From contig JAOBSW010000165.1 in NCBI GenBank assembly GCA_026214975.1, forward strand, positions 1-64,000: 64,000 nt of DNA. Direction: 5' to 3'. The position numbers and the translations under genes were made by a program. The first letter of the stretch is position 1. Each line of letters starts with the position of its first letter. This document shows positions 27,099 to 38,877 of the stretch, in pieces. Under the pieces are notes generated by a model. It made no database searches, was not told the origin of the DNA, and was given only the letters and a program-made list of their open reading frames with translations. This DNA is from Gentiana macrophylla. Taxonomy: Eukaryota; Streptophyta; Magnoliopsida; Gentianales; Gentianaceae.

Positions 27099-30000
27099 AA
27101 AAAAAAACTATTATAAAACCATAGTTTATCATTTTTCAAACCGGTTTGATCTAGTTTAATAAGTTAATCCGGTTTTCCAATTTCTATTATAATCATCCTT
27201 GAACACTATAATTACATTAAATAAACATCATTGATATTCAATCACATAAATTCGTAATTAAAATCATTTATCAACCCCAAATGCTCGATCTTTAGTGCAT
27301 TTACCTCGCAGGGGTTCCTTATTGTACGTGTTGCTTGCCAAACCTCCCGATTCCGGCTTTCCTTCCAGTATGGTAAAACTCATGATGGAATACGCATTTA
27401 ATTAAATAAGTTATTATACGGTCAGCATGAGTCTCATACAAGTGTAAAAGCAGAGCTCTGCAGTTGGCTCTAATGGCCAACTTCGCTGATTTGAGTGGAT
27501 AACATTTATTTTGTGAAATGTTGATATCTCTATTATGTTTACGTAATATAATACCAAGTTCCTTTTTAATCCATATTCTACTATTTTGGACTCATTTCTA
27601 CCCGATTTCGACCCATTTCTACACATTTCTACCTGATTTCTACCACAGTTCACTATCATTTCATTTATAGATTGAATTTCCATAGCACCTAGGTCTATAG
27701 AAAAGCTATTTGCTTGTCGTAGATCAAACGCTAAGCTCAACCATCGAGGCGTTTTCATCGTGGAATACCAATTTACTTCATTATAACCGAAACCAAACGG
27801 ATTTTACGGTTCAATTTTTTACAATAAAAATCTATTATAAAACAAGAGTTCGTCATATTTCATTCGGTTTGATCCAATTTAAACAGTTAATCCGGTTTTG
27901 AATTTCAATAATAATCATCCTTGAACACTGTAGTTACTTTAAACAAACATCATTCATATTCAATAACTTAAAATCGTAATTAAAATCATTTATCAACCCC
28001 AAATGCTCGATCGTTAGCGCATTTACCTCGCAGGGGCTCCTTATCGTATGTGTGGCTGGCCAAACCTCACGATTCCGGCTTTCCTTCCAGTATGGTAAAA
28101 ATCATGATAGAATATGCATTTAATGAAATAAGTCATTATACGGTTAGCATGAGCCTCGTACAAGCGTAGAAGTGGAGCTCTGCGGTTGGTTCTAATGACC
28201 GACCTCACGGATTTGAATGGATAACATTTATTTTGCGAAATGATGATATGTCGAGTATGTTTACGTAAAATAATACCAAGTTCCTTTTTAATCCATATTC
28301 CATTATTTTGGACTCATTTCTACCTGTTTTCGACCCATTTCTAATCATTTCTACATGATTTCTACCACATTTCATTATCATTCCATTTATAGATTGAATT
28401 TCCATAGCAGCTAGGTCTAGAGAAAAGTTATTTGCATGTGCCATATCAAAGGCTAAGCTCAACCATCAGACGTTTTTCATACGGGGAATACCAATTTACT
28501 TCATTATAACCGGAAACCAAACGGATTTTACGGTTCAATTTTTTTACCAAAAAAAAACCTATTATAAAACTTTAGTTTATCAATTTTCAATCCGGTTTGA
28601 TCTAGTTTAATAAGTTAATCCAGTTTTCCAATTTCTATTATAATCATCCTTGAACACTATAATTACATTAAATAAACATCATTGATATTCAATCACATAA
28701 AATCGTAATTAAAATCATTTATCAACCCCAAATGCCCGATCTTTAGCGCATTTACCTCGCATGGGTTCCTTATTTTACGTGTTGCTTGCCAAACCTCCCG
28801 ATTCCGTCTTTCCTTCCAGTATGGTAAAACTCATGATGGAATATGCATTTAATTAAATAATTCATTATACGGTCAGCATGAGTCTCATACAAGCGTAGAA
28901 GCGGAGCTCTACAGTTGGCTCTAATGGCCAACTTCGCTGATTTGAATGGATAACATTTATTTTGTGAAATGTTGATATGTCTAGTATGTTTACGTAATAT
29001 AATACCAAGTTCCTTTTTAATCCATATTCTACTATTTTGGACTCATTTCTTCCCGATTTCGACCCATTTCTACTCATTTCTACCTGATTTCTACCACAGT
29101 TCACTATCATTTCATTTACAGATTGAATTTCCATAGCAGCTAGGTCTAGAGAAAAGTTATTTTCTTGTCGTAGATCAAAGACTAAGCTCAACCATCAGAC
29201 GTTTTTCATACGTGGAATTCTAATTTACTTCATTATAACCGGAAACCAAACGGATTTTACGGTTCAATTTTTTTACAAAAAAAAATCTATTATAAAACTG
29301 TAGTTCGTCATTTTTCATTCCGGTATGATCCAATTTAAACAGTTAATCCGGTTTTCAATTTCTATAATAATCATTCTTGAACACTATAGTTACTTTAAAT
29401 AAACATTATTGATATTCAATAACTTAAAATCGTAATTAAAATCATTTATCAAACCCAAATACTCAATCGTTGCATTTACCTCGCAGGGGCTCCGTATCGT
29501 ACGTGTGGCTGGCCAAACCTCACGATTCCGGCTTTCCTTCCAGTATGGTAAAACTCATGACAGAATATGCATTTAATGAAATAAGTCATTATACGGTCAG
29601 CATGAGCCTCATACAAACGGAGAAGCGGAGCTCTGCAGTTGGCTCTAATGACCGACCTCGCTAATTTGAATAGATAACATTTATTTTGTGAAATGTTGAT
29701 ATGTCTAGTATGTTTACGTAAAATTATACCAAGTTCCTTTTTAATCCAAATTCTACTATTTTGGACTCATTTCTACCTGATTTCGACCCATTTCTACTCA
29801 CTTCTACTTGATTTCTAACACAGTTCACTATCATTCCATTTATAGATTGAATTTCTATAGCAGCTAGGTCTAGAGAAAAGTTATTAGCATGTCGCAGATC
29901 AAAGGCTAAGCTCAACCATCAGATGTTTTTCAGATGGAGAATACCAATTTACTTCATTATAACCGGAAACCAAACGGATTTTACAGTTCGATTTTTTTCA

Positions 30001-33000
30001 ATAAAAACCTATTATAAAACTGTAGTTTTTCATTTTTCAATCCGGTTTGATCCAGTTTAATCAGTTAATACAGTTTTTCAATTTCTATAATAATCCTCCT
30101 TGAACACTATAATTACTTTAAATAAACATCATTTATATTCAATCACATAAAATCGTAATTAAAATCACTTATCAACCCCAAATGCTCGATGGTTAGCGCA
30201 TTTACCTCGCAGGGGTTCCTTATCGTACGTGTTGCTTGCCAAACCTCCCGATTTCGGCTTTCCTTCCCGTATGGTAAAACTCATGATAGAATATGCATTT
30301 AATGATATAAGTCATTATACGGTGAGCATGAGCCTCATAAAAACATAGAAGCGGAACTCTGCAGTTGGCTCTAATGACCGACCTCGCTGATTTGAATGGA
30401 TAACATTTATTTTGTGAAATGTTGATATGTCTAGTATGTTTACGTAAAATTATACCAAGTTCCTTTTTAATCCATATTCTACTATTTTGGACTCATTTCT
30501 CCCCGATTTTGACCCATTTCTACTCATTTCTACCTGATTTCTACCACAGTTCACTATCATTCCATTTATAGATTGAATTTCTATAGCAGCTAGGTCCAGA
30601 GAAATGTTACTTGCATGTCACAGATCAAAGGCTAAGCTCAACCATCAGACGTTTTTCATACGGGGAATACCAATTTACTTCATTATCACCGGAAACCAAA
30701 CGGATTTTACGGTTCGATTTTTTTACCAAAAAAAAACCTATTATAAAACTGTAGCTTGTCGTTTTTCAATCCGGTTTGATCCAGTTTAATCATTTAATCC
30801 GATTTTTCAATTTCTATAATAATCATCTTTGAACACTATAATTACTTTAAATTAAAATCATTGATATTCAATCACATAAAACCGTAATTAAAATCATTTA
30901 TCAACCCCAAATGCTCGATCGTTAGCGCATTTACCTCGTAGGGACTCCTGATCGTACGTGTTGCTTGACAAACCTCATGATTCCGGCTTTCCTTCCAGTA
31001 TGGTAAAACTCATTATGGAATATGCATTTAATGAAATAAGTCATTATACGGTCAGCATGAGCCTCATAAAAACGTAGAAGCGGAGCTCTGCAGTTGGCCG
31101 TAATGACCGACCTCACTGATTTGAATGTATAACATTTATTTTGTGAAATGTTGATATGCCTAGTATATTTACGTGAAATTATACCCAGTTCTTTTTAATC
31201 CATATTCTACTATTTTGGACTCATTTCTACCCGATTTCGACCCATTTCTACTCATTTCTACCTGATTTCTACCACAATTCACTATCATTCCATTTATAGA
31301 TTGAATTTCTATAGCAGCTAGGTCGAGAGAAATGTTATTTGCATGTCACAGATCAAAGGCTGAGCTCAACCATCAGACATTTTTCATACGGGGAATACCA
31401 ATTTACTTTATTATCACCGGAAACCAAACGGATTTTACGGTTCAATTTTTTACAAAAAAAAAAACCTATTATAAAACTGTAGTTTGTCATTTTTCAATCC
31501 GGTTTGATCCAGTTTAATCAGTTAATCTGGTTTTTCAATTTCTATAATAATCATCTTTGAACACTATAATTAATTTAAATTAACATCATTGACATTCAAT
31601 CACATAAAATCGTAATTAAAATCATTTTCAACCCCAAATGCTCGATCGTTAGCGAATTTACCTCGCAGAGGCTCCTGATCATACGTGTTGCTTGACAAAC
31701 CACACGATTCCGGCTTTCCTTCCAGTATGGTAAAACTCATGATGGAATATGAATTTAATGAAATAAGTCATTATACGGTCAGCATGAGCCTCTTACAAAC
31801 GTAGAAGCGGAGCTCTGCAGTTGGCTCTAATGACCGACCTCGCTGATTTGACTGGATAACATTTATTTTGTGAAATGTTGATATGTCTTGTATGTTTACG
31901 TAAAACTATACCAAGTTCCTTTTTAATGAATATTCTACTACTTTTGACTCATTTCTACCCAATTTCGACCAATTTCTACATGATTTCTACCACAGTTCCC
32001 TATCATTTCCAGCTAGGTCTAGAAAAAAGTTATTTGCATGTCGCAGATCAAAGGCTAAGCTCAACCATCAGACATTTATCATACGGGGAATACCAATTTA
32101 CTTCATTATAACCGGAAACCAAACGGATTTTACAGTTCAATTTTTTTACAAAAAAAGACTATTATAAAACTGTAGTTTGTCATTTTTCAATCCGGTTTGA
32201 TCCAGTATAATCAGGTAATCTGCTTATCAATTTCTATAATAATCATCTTTGAACACTATAACTACTTTAAATAAACATCATTGATATTCAATCACATAAA
32301 ATCGTAATTAAAATCATTTATCAACCCTAAATGCTAAATCGTTAGCGCATTTACCTCGCAGGGGCTCCTCATGGTACGTGTTGCTTGCCAAACCACACGA
32401 TTCCGGATTTCCTTCTAGTATGGTAAAACTCATGAAGGAATATGCAATTAATGAAATAAGTCATTATACGGTCAGCATGAGCCTCATAAAAACGTAGAAG
32501 TGGAGCATCTAGATTGTCAGAATGACCGACCTCATTGATTTGAATGGATAACATTTATTTTGTGAAATGTTGATATGTCTAGTATGTTTACGTAAAATTA
32601 TACCAAGTTCCTTTTTAATCCATATTCTACTATTTTAGACTCATTTCTACCCGATTTCGACCCATTTCTACTCATTTCTACCTGATTTCTACCACAGTTC
32701 ACTATCATTCCATTTATAGATTGAATTTCTATAGCGGCTAGGTCCAGAGAAATGTTATTTTCATGTCACAGATCAAAGGCTGAGCTCAACCATCAGACGT
32801 TTTTCTTACGGGGAATACCAATTTACTTCATTATCACCGGAAACCAAACGGATTTTACGGTTCGATTTTTTACAAAAAAAAAACCTATAATAAAACTGTA
32901 GTTTGTCATTTTTCAATCCGGTTTGATCCAGTTTAATCAGTTAATCTGGTTTTTCAATTTCTATAATAATCATCTTTGAACACTATAATTAATTTAAATT

Positions 33001-33216
33001 AACAGCATTGATATTCAATCACATAAAATCATAATTAAAATCATTTATCAACCCCAAATGCTCGATCGTTAGCGCATTTACCTCGCAGGGGCTCCTGATC
33101 GTACGTGTTGCTTGACAAACCTCACGATTCCAGCTTTCTTTCCAGTTTGGTAAAACTCATGATGGAATATTCATTTAATGAAATAAGTCATTATACGGTC
33201 AGCATGAGCCTCTTAC
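27099..33216. repeat. Right-hand satellite segment with short-range similarity
   Basis: About nine monomers outside the 12-monomer repeat. The minus-strand reading frames at 27,414-27,758 and 28,865-29,191 share private residues (RSWPLEPT) at a two-monomer offset of about 1,451 bp. The segments at 30,604-30,789 and 31,332-31,517 are near-copies at one monomer (728 bp). This part looks amplified by short-range exchange rather than in 8.5-kb blocks. Confidence 0.65.
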
Positions 33217-33221
33217 ATACG
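33217..33221. repeat. Target site duplication (left), gypsy element
   Basis: ATACG, identical to 40,355-40,359. The satellite sequence continues in phase from one copy to the other, which shows that the gypsy element inserted into a single monomer. Confidence 0.92.
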
Positions 33222-33948
33222 TGATGTGATTCTTACGAATCAGATCCTTTGTTTTGCCCAGGAAGAAATTGAAGGTAGTCAATACGAGCTATGATCCGTG
33301 CCTTAGACCAAGACTACGGTTGGAACGCCACAACGTAATGCTCACTTACGTTGATAAGTTCTCAAAGGGGGCGATCCTCCAATCCAAGAGAATCTCCCAC
33401 ACAAGGTGCACAATTAAGACAATGCTTAATCGAAAATAATATTTCACTCAAAATTAACTTGTTCATGAAAGGAGATAGTATGTGCCTTATATAGGCTACA
33501 AGTAAAAGACTAGTTTTCCTCCTAAGCAATGTGGGAGAAAATTAACTAGTAAAATAAAACCTAAGTAACTAAGACCTAGAAGGGGCGCCACTTTCAATGG
33601 GCTTTTCTAGCCTTTCTTGTGTCATCTAAGCCCACAAGATAATTATTAAATAAATTCCACATAAAATAATTAAACAAGTCCAAACAAAACTAACAATGGC
33701 GCCACAAGCATTAGGTGTTGTCTTCAAGCCCAAAAGCATAGTGCATAAACAATATTGGAACTTCATCACTCTTTTTGGGCTGTCCAAACTCTTCATGGAT
33801 CTCTTTCAACAATGTATTCAAGGCTTCTCTCATATTCTTCCTTTGGAGCCTTATCAACGGTCCATCTCTAATGATCAATGGATCAATCTTCTTCACGGTT
33901 GCCAATGGATCGGGATCCCCATCGTAAAACTCATCATATATCACATCA
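33222..33948 (-). repeat. 3' LTR of the gypsy element
   Basis: A 727-bp direct copy of 39,633-40,354, with TG and CA ends that form a nine-base inverted pair (TGATGTGAT and ATCACATCA). The C-terminal end of the pol reading frame (33,711-33,948) lies inside it. A minus-strand TATA box is at 33,487-33,493. Confidence 0.93.
33487..33493 (-). promoter_or_regulatory. TATA box in the 3' LTR
   Basis: TATATAA on the minus strand. The equivalent in the 5' LTR is at 39,895-39,901, about 260 bp before the LTR end, a normal spacing for the R and U5 regions. Confidence 0.6.
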
Positions 33949-34064
33949 TTCCCCTCCGGTTGGGAAGGATCATCCTCGATCAAAGGATTGTCGAAAAGAG
34001 TCAAATCAGCCATGTTGATGAAGAAGAAATATTCCAATCCGCGGCAAGTCAATCTTGTAAACAT
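33711..34064 (-). CDS. C-terminal tail of gypsy pol, overlapping the 3' LTR
   Basis: An open frame of 117 codons that forms the end of the integrase/pol polyprotein. It shows an MADLTLFDNP-type segment after the GPF module, an acidic stretch (EDDPSQPEGNDVIYDEFYDGD), and a basic GPLIRLQRKNMREALN motif of the kind found at the C terminus of many plant gypsy polyproteins. The reading frame crosses the polypurine tract and continues about 238 bp into the 3' LTR, as reported for CRM-lineage elements. The same peptide is therefore duplicated, without its upstream part, in the 5' LTR at 40,117-40,350. The frame is separated from the integrase core by frameshifts. Confidence 0.75.
   Translation of the reverse strand: MFTRLTCRGLEYFFFINMADLTLFDNPLIEDDPSQPEGNDVIYDEFYDGDPDPLATVKKIDPLIIRDGPLIRLQRKNMREALNTLLKEIHEEFGQPKKSDEVPILFMHYAFGLEDNT
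33949..33957 (-). other. Polypurine tract of the gypsy element
   Basis: The minus strand reads GGAGGGGAA immediately before the TGATGTGAT start of the 3' LTR, the expected place for the plus-strand primer. It lies inside the pol reading frame. Confidence 0.75.
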
Positions 34065-35340
34065 TATTGTTGATCCTCTCGAGAACTTGGAACGGTCCCT
34101 CGCCTTTCATGTGCAGCTTGGTCTTGCGTTGTTTTGGGAACCTATCCTTGCGCAAGTGTAACCAAACATAATCGCTGAGTTCAAGATGACTTCTTTGCGT
34201 CCTTTATTAGCTTGCTTAGCATACCGCTGTTTGTGGTTGCCTCCACATTCTTCCGTGCTTTCTCATGTAGCTCACGAACAAGTGCAGCCCGTTGTTCACC
34301 ATCCAAGCTAACTGCGCGCAATATCGTAAAGGAGCCAACGTAAAAGGCGTGTCCGGATTAAAACCGTAAACCATCTCAAATGGAGTAAATTTAGAAGCAT
34401 GGTGTTTACACCTATTATAAGCAAATTCAACGTAAGGTAAACAATCTTCCCAATTTTTGAGATTTTTTCGAACAAGACAACGAAGCAACCGACCCAACAC
34501 ACGATTAACCACCCGGTTTGACCATCGGTTTGAGGATGAAATGCGGTAGAATAAAGTAATTTAGTTCCTAAACGCATCCACAAAACTCTCCAAAAATGAC
34601 CAATGAATTTTGAATCTCAATCACTCACAATCGTTCTAGGCACACCAAGTAATTTAACTACTTCCTTAAGAAACAAATCAGCAATAGATGAAGCATCATT
34701 AGTTTTAGAGCATGCAAGAAAGTGTGCCATCTTAGAAAACCTATCCACTACCACAAAAACAGAATCGTGACCACTCTTAGAACGGGGTAAGCCTAACACA
34801 AAATCCATAGATAAATCAGTCCCACGTTTTGCGTAGGAATAGGGAGGGGCGTATATAAACCGTGGGGGTGGGATGTAGATTTAGCAGACTTACAAGTAAT
34901 ACAAGCAACACAATACTTAGCAACATCAACTTTCATACGAGGCCAATAAAAATGAGATTTAAGCATATCAAGCGTTTTAGTAATGCCAAAATGACCCATA
35001 AGAGACCACCACTATGTGCTTCACGCACCAATAAATCACGATAGAACAACGAGGAATACAAATGACATGATCTCGATACAAAAACCCTTGCGTCTAAAGA
35101 ACCTACCATCGGTTTTATTATCGAGATTATGCCACTTAGTCATAAAATCCTCATCGAAGCATATAAATCCTTGATAAATTCAAAACCTAGGAATTTGGTT
35201 TGCATAGTGGTAATTAAAGCGAGTCTACGAAAGAGCATCGGCGACCACATTATCTTGACCCTTTTGTACTTAATAATATAAGGAAAGGACTCAATAAATT
35301 CAACCCAACGAACATGCCGCGCAATTAACTTACTCCCCGC
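34065..35340 (-). pseudogene. Gypsy RNase H end and integrase, broken by frameshifts
   Basis: This follows directly on the RT-RNase H frame after a frameshift at about 35,341. In minus-strand order it holds the end of RNase H (a [15 protein letters not shown] motif near 35,230), an HHCC zinc domain (GHFGITKTL then [12 protein letters not shown], 34,793-34,999), the catalytic core ([16 protein letters not shown] and [11 protein letters not shown], 34,617-34,808; FHPQTDGQT near 34,540; [15 protein letters not shown], 34,216-34,512) and a GPF-type DNA-binding module (KGEGPFQV-like, near 34,110). At least four frame changes separate these pieces. In an active element the protein would insert cDNA into the host genome. 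No chromodomain was recognised. Confidence 0.85.
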
Positions 35341-36651
35341 TTACAAGTACTTAAGCGATTCGTGATCGGTGTGTATGATAAACTCTCGTGGACGTAAATA
35401 ATGTTGCCAAGTGTGAAGGGCTCTAACTAACGCAAACAATTCCTTATCATAAGTTGCATAATTCAAAGAGGCACCTTTAAGCTTTTCACTAAAATATGCA
35501 ATAGGTCTACCCTCTTGAGTTAAGACTCCACCAATACCCACACCCGATGCATCACATTCAATTTCAAAATGCTTATTAAAATCAGGAAGTGCAAGTATAG
35601 GGGTTGTAATTAAACGAGCTTTTAGAGTTTCGAAAGACTCCCTTTGCCGTGGACCCCAATAGAAGGGTACATTCTTCTTCACAAGCTCGCCGTTCGAGAG
35701 GGCCGCGATGGTGCTAAAATCCTTGACAAAACGCCTGTAGAAGCTCGCTAAGCCATGGAAACTACGCACATCAGCCGCAGTTTGAGGTGTAGGCCAATCC
35801 TCGATAGCTTTAACCTTGTCACGATCAACTTCAACACCCTGGTCACTTACTACAAAACCAAGAAAAACAACTCTATCCAAACAAAAGGAACATTTTTTTA
35901 GATTAGCATAGAGCTGAGCATCGCGAAGCGTAGACAAAACAGCACGTAGGTGAACTATGTGATCATCTAAATTGTGGCTATAAATCAAAATATCATCAAA
36001 ATAAACTACCACAAATTTATTTATAAACTCGCGAAGCACCTCATTCATTAAACGCATGAAAGTACTAGGTGCATTAGTCAAGCCAAAGGGCATAACCAAC
36101 CACTCATATAATCCAAATTTGGTTTTAAAGGCTGTCTTCCATTCATCACCTTCCCTAATACGAACTTGGTGATAACCATTCTTAAGATCAATTTTAGTAA
36201 AAAATTTAGCACCCTTAAGTTCATCTAGCATGTCATCTAAACGAGGAATGGGATAACGATATTTTACCGTAATTTGATTAATGGCACGACTGTCCATGCA
36301 CATTCTCCATTCACCTCCTTTCTTGGGCACAACGAGACGATGCACCGCACAAGGGCTCATAGACTCTTGAATTTTGCCTTTAGCTAATAACTCATCGACT
36401 TGTTTCTGTATCTCTAGAGTTTCGGCTGGGTTTGCTCGATAAGCCGGACGATTGGGCAATGCAGAGCCCGGCACGAGGTCAATATGATGCTCCACGCCTC
36501 GCAATGGTGGTAAGCCACTTGGTTCCTCCTCGGGGAATACATCAGCAAACTCCTGTAAAACAGAGCACACAACATTAGGTAGAGAACCGGTGAGATCGCT
36601 TACCAGCATTAAACAAGGGGAAGGGGGAAGGGGGCAACTCGGACAAGTCAC
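35341..36651 (-). CDS. Gypsy reverse transcriptase and RNase H
   Basis: An open frame of 436 codons, part of pol. The RT fingers and palm run from about residue 55 to 260 ([13 protein letters not shown] near 133, [13 protein letters not shown] near 153, [14 protein letters not shown] near 187) with the catalytic YFDD at 217-220. The thumb contains [14 protein letters not shown] near 295. RNase H follows, with catalytic D367 (CDASG), E404 (YDKEL) and D429 ([10 protein letters not shown]). The frame ends early in RNase H, and the rest of that domain continues in another frame to the left. The first residues ([10 protein letters not shown]) are probably not the natural start, since pol is normally a continuous polyprotein with gag. 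All RT catalytic residues are present. Confidence 0.93.
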   Translation of the reverse strand: MTCPSCPLPPSPCLMLVSDLTGSLPNVVCSVLQEFADVFPEEEPSGLPPLRGVEHHIDLVPGSALPNRPAYRANPAETLEIQKQVDELLAKGKIQESMSPCAVHRLVVPKKGGEWRMCMDSRAINQITVKYRYPIPRLDDMLDELKGAKFFTKIDLKNGYHQVRIREGDEWKTAFKTKFGLYEWLVMPFGLTNAPSTFMRLMNEVLREFINKFVVVYFDDILIYSHNLDDHIVHLRAVLSTLRDAQLYANLKKCSFCLDRVVFLGFVVSDQGVEVDRDKVKAIEDWPTPQTAADVRSFHGLASFYRRFVKDFSTIAALSNGELVKKNVPFYWGPRQRESFETLKARLITTPILALPDFNKHFEIECDASGVGIGGVLTQEGRPIAYFSEKLKGASLNYATYDKELFALVRALHTWQHYLRPREFIIHTDHESLKYL

Positions 36652-36889
36652 CTTTGGTGAGTGTGTGGGGCCGGTTGTAAGTGTAGGGGAGGGTTATAGG
36701 GTGCAGTACATAAGAAAAGAAATACAACACTGGTCGGAGTTAATGGTATCAATGACTTCATGGCTTTGGCATAGAAGTTCCTACACACACACGCGCACAT
36801 TTTGACTTTTCAACTTTATTACCTCCTCACTAGATGTGGCACCGACACTCGCAATTGACTTTTCTACTTTATCACTCCTCGCCGAGAAA
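36652..36889 (-). pseudogene. Protease-to-RT linker of gypsy pol, broken
   Basis: About 240 bp between the gag-protease frame and the RT frame. The minus strand still encodes a recognisable linker piece (RSFYAKAMKS, near 36,775) but shifts frame at both ends. It carries purine and pyrimidine runs where indels are likely. Confidence 0.6.
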
Positions 36890-38341
36890 CTACTTGACCT
36901 CCCTTACCAATTTTTTGTTTTCAACTTTTATTTTTCCCTCAGTCCTAAGGCCCTCATTCTTTTTCTCTCCCGTCAATTTGTTTTCTTCACTTTTCAACTT
37001 TTCACCCTTTTTATTTTTATTTTCCTCACGAGCTCGTGTGAGAGCGAGCTGATCTTGACGGACTTGCTCAGGGGTAAGAGCGGATAATGCATAACTCTTG
37101 CCCTTATGACGAACTGTGTACTTGTTCAAAAACCCATCAAACAAAACCTTTCGATCGTATTGCCACGGACGACCCAATAAAATGTGGCTGACTTCCAAAG
37201 GGACTACATCACATAATATCTCATCTTCGTATTTCCTAATGCTAAAAGAAATCAACGCTTGTTTTGTAACATTCAATTCTCCTGCGTTAGTCAGCCATTG
37301 CAACTTGTAGGGGTGGGGATGAGGAACAGTAGGTAAACCCATACGATCAATCAAATCCGCGCTAACAACATTAGCACAACTACCAGAATCAACAATAAGA
37401 GAACAAAGTTTACCATTTAGCAAACAGCGGGTATGGAAAATATTCTCACGTTGGACACCGTCTTCAAGTTTAGCACTGGTAGTTAGAACCTTTTTAAGCA
37501 CAAAAATCAAACCCGCAGGTGGGTCACACTCAATATCATCCTCTTCAACTACATACTCCTCCAGCTCAAAGTCCTCCGCATTAAAACCATCATCATCTAC
37601 AGTCTCTTCAACTACTACCATATTACGTCTAGTAGGGCATTCAGACGCAACATGACCAACTCCGGTACACTTAAAACACTTAACATCACGAGGCTGCTTA
37701 ATGCGGCGGTCAACACCTTTACCCTTCTCACCTTCCTTAGCTTTAGAAGCATCATAGGAAGTAGTAGGGGCTGTCCGAGGTGCACTCCGTACAAAATTCT
37801 GAGCATCTCCTCTAGGCTGAAACGGACGGAAAGACGAAGAAGTACCTCCAATGGATTTGTTAACAGTGGATTTTTGTCGTTTCAACTGCCTCTCAATCGT
37901 ACGAGCCGTTTGGAACATGTCATCCAAATTATTACAACCACGTAACTCCAATGGTTGCCTAATTTCCAATCGCATACCACATAAAAAACATTGCATAGTG
38001 ACCATGTCCTCTTCCTCAACCTGTGATCGTGCCAAAGTAGTCATCATCTCTTCATAGAAATCATCTACCGAACGTTCTCCCTGTTTCATTGTCTGAAGAG
38101 CACGATAGAGGTCTTGATAATACGATATAGGAACAAAGCGAGTGTGCATTATCTCTTTCAAAAGTGTCCATGAACGTATAGGTGGTTGTCTGTGTTTGGT
38201 ACGCATGAACTGTACCTGATTCCACCACACCATAGCATAACCTGTGAACTCCAATTGAACTAAATTGCACTTCTTCTCCTCGGTATAATTGTTACACGCA
38301 AAGATCTGATCTAGCTTACTCTCCCAATCAAGATATACCAA
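36890..38341 (-). CDS. Gypsy Gag and aspartic protease
   Basis: An open frame of 483 codons. Residues 1-155 are a retrotransposon Gag domain (YLDWESKLDQIF at the start, YAMVWWNQV near 35, FVPISYYQDLYRALQTMKQGERSVDDFYEEM at 69-99). A CCHC zinc knuckle spans residues 222-235 (C222, C225, H230, C235) after a basic stretch. The protease has the catalytic triad DSG at 318-320 and the ILLGRPW flap-end motif at 387-393. The tail is Lys/Glu-rich. Gag would form the particle and package RNA, and protease would cleave the polyprotein. The frame opens only after a TAG in gag at about 38,342-38,344, so the N terminus lies upstream and the given start is not natural. Confidence 0.92.
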   Translation of the reverse strand: MVYLDWESKLDQIFACNNYTEEKKCNLVQLEFTGYAMVWWNQVQFMRTKHRQPPIRSWTLLKEIMHTRFVPISYYQDLYRALQTMKQGERSVDDFYEEMMTTLARSQVEEEDMVTMQCFLCGMRLEIRQPLELRGCNNLDDMFQTARTIERQLKRQKSTVNKSIGGTSSSFRPFQPRGDAQNFVRSAPRTAPTTSYDASKAKEGEKGKGVDRRIKQPRDVKCFKCTGVGHVASECPTRRNMVVVEETVDDDGFNAEDFELEEYVVEEDDIECDPPAGLIFVLKKVLTTSAKLEDGVQRENIFHTRCLLNGKLCSLIVDSGSCANVVSADLIDRMGLPTVPHPHPYKLQWLTNAGELNVTKQALISFSIRKYEDEILCDVVPLEVSHILLGRPWQYDRKVLFDGFLNKYTVRHKGKSYALSALTPEQVRQDQLALTRAREENKNKKGEKLKSEENKLTGEKKNEGLRTEGKIKVENKKLVREVK

Positions 38342-38585
38342 GCACTACGGAACCCCAAAACTAGGAAGCTTCATCTTTACTCGTGTCATATTATTATCCG
38401 GAATGTACGCATCCTCGCCAAAGATGTTCATCAAGATGATCACGGAGCCGTGGGACATTAAGTACACGGACCGGTTGTCGAAGTCGAGGTACCGCAGCAG
38501 GAGCTGCGGGTTGTGCACCATCAGGTTGGGCACCACGATTAAGATTAACCATTTGGTACATTAAATGTCGAATGGATGCCCTCAT
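38342..38585 (-). pseudogene. N-terminal part of gypsy Gag, broken
   Basis: This runs into the Gag frame through an in-frame TAG that replaces the usual position before YLDWE. It reads DNNMTRVKMKLPSFGVP directly before the stop. Two overlapping frames (38,345-38,536 and 38,394-38,585) each hold part of the sequence, which indicates a frameshift near 38,430-38,500. A likely start is the ATG at 38,583-38,585 (MRASIRHLMYQMVN). Confidence 0.6.
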
Positions 38586-38877
38586 AGCTTGATCATTTCA
38601 TAAAAACCCTTTCGAATTTTGCATCATTCTCGTCATTAAATTCCTTGCTAAATTCTTTGACATGGGCAGCCAATCTCTCTTCAAAATACTCATGACTCAA
38701 ATTTTTTGAATGTTTAGAGTCCTCCATAGGATAGACAATAAACCCTCACCAAGACACTCATGTTTACACTCACCCTCGCTCTTGTGGAAAGTAAAGCACC
38801 CCTTTTATAAACAAATCAAAATAACAAGCAAAAACGAATCTAGGCGAAAGTTGGGGTTGGGGCGGGTTGGGGGGGTT

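Larger units (their letters stand above)
1..33216. repeat. Satellite array, about 725-bp monomer, left part
   Basis: The same sequence recurs head to tail at 715-730 bp spacing. The anchor CTCGATCGTTAGC or a variant appears near 171, 886, 1614, 2331, 3058, 3706, 4428, 5153 and so on to 33,056, about 47 times. Each monomer then carries GCGGAGCTCTGC, GGATAACATTTATTTTGTG, a short ATTTCTACCCGATT-like subrepeat block, TTCATTATAACCGG, AATCCGGTTTGATCCAG and GAACACTATAATTAC, always in this order and orientation. Some monomers are shortened by shared deletions (near 3,600, 11,450 and 19,995; near 17,165 and 25,730). It is AT-rich. I do not recognise the family and no database comparison was possible. 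All short ORFs here are by-products of the repeat. Confidence 0.97.

Noticed and set aside
2467..33216. Many short ORFs of 60-114 codons as candidate genes
   Set aside because: They repeat at the satellite period, are often broken and show no domain. One representative entry is given.
1..33216. Regularly spaced repeats as a CRISPR array
   Set aside because: The period is about 725 bp, the whole unit is conserved, and the context is plant nuclear DNA.
33222..33948. LTR length (727 bp) equals the satellite monomer length
   Set aside because: The LTR and monomer share no visible sequence, so the equality appears accidental.
33696..34073. Plus-strand ORF of 125 codons
   Set aside because: It is antisense to the gypsy pol tail and is partly duplicated in the other LTR (40,102-40,362).
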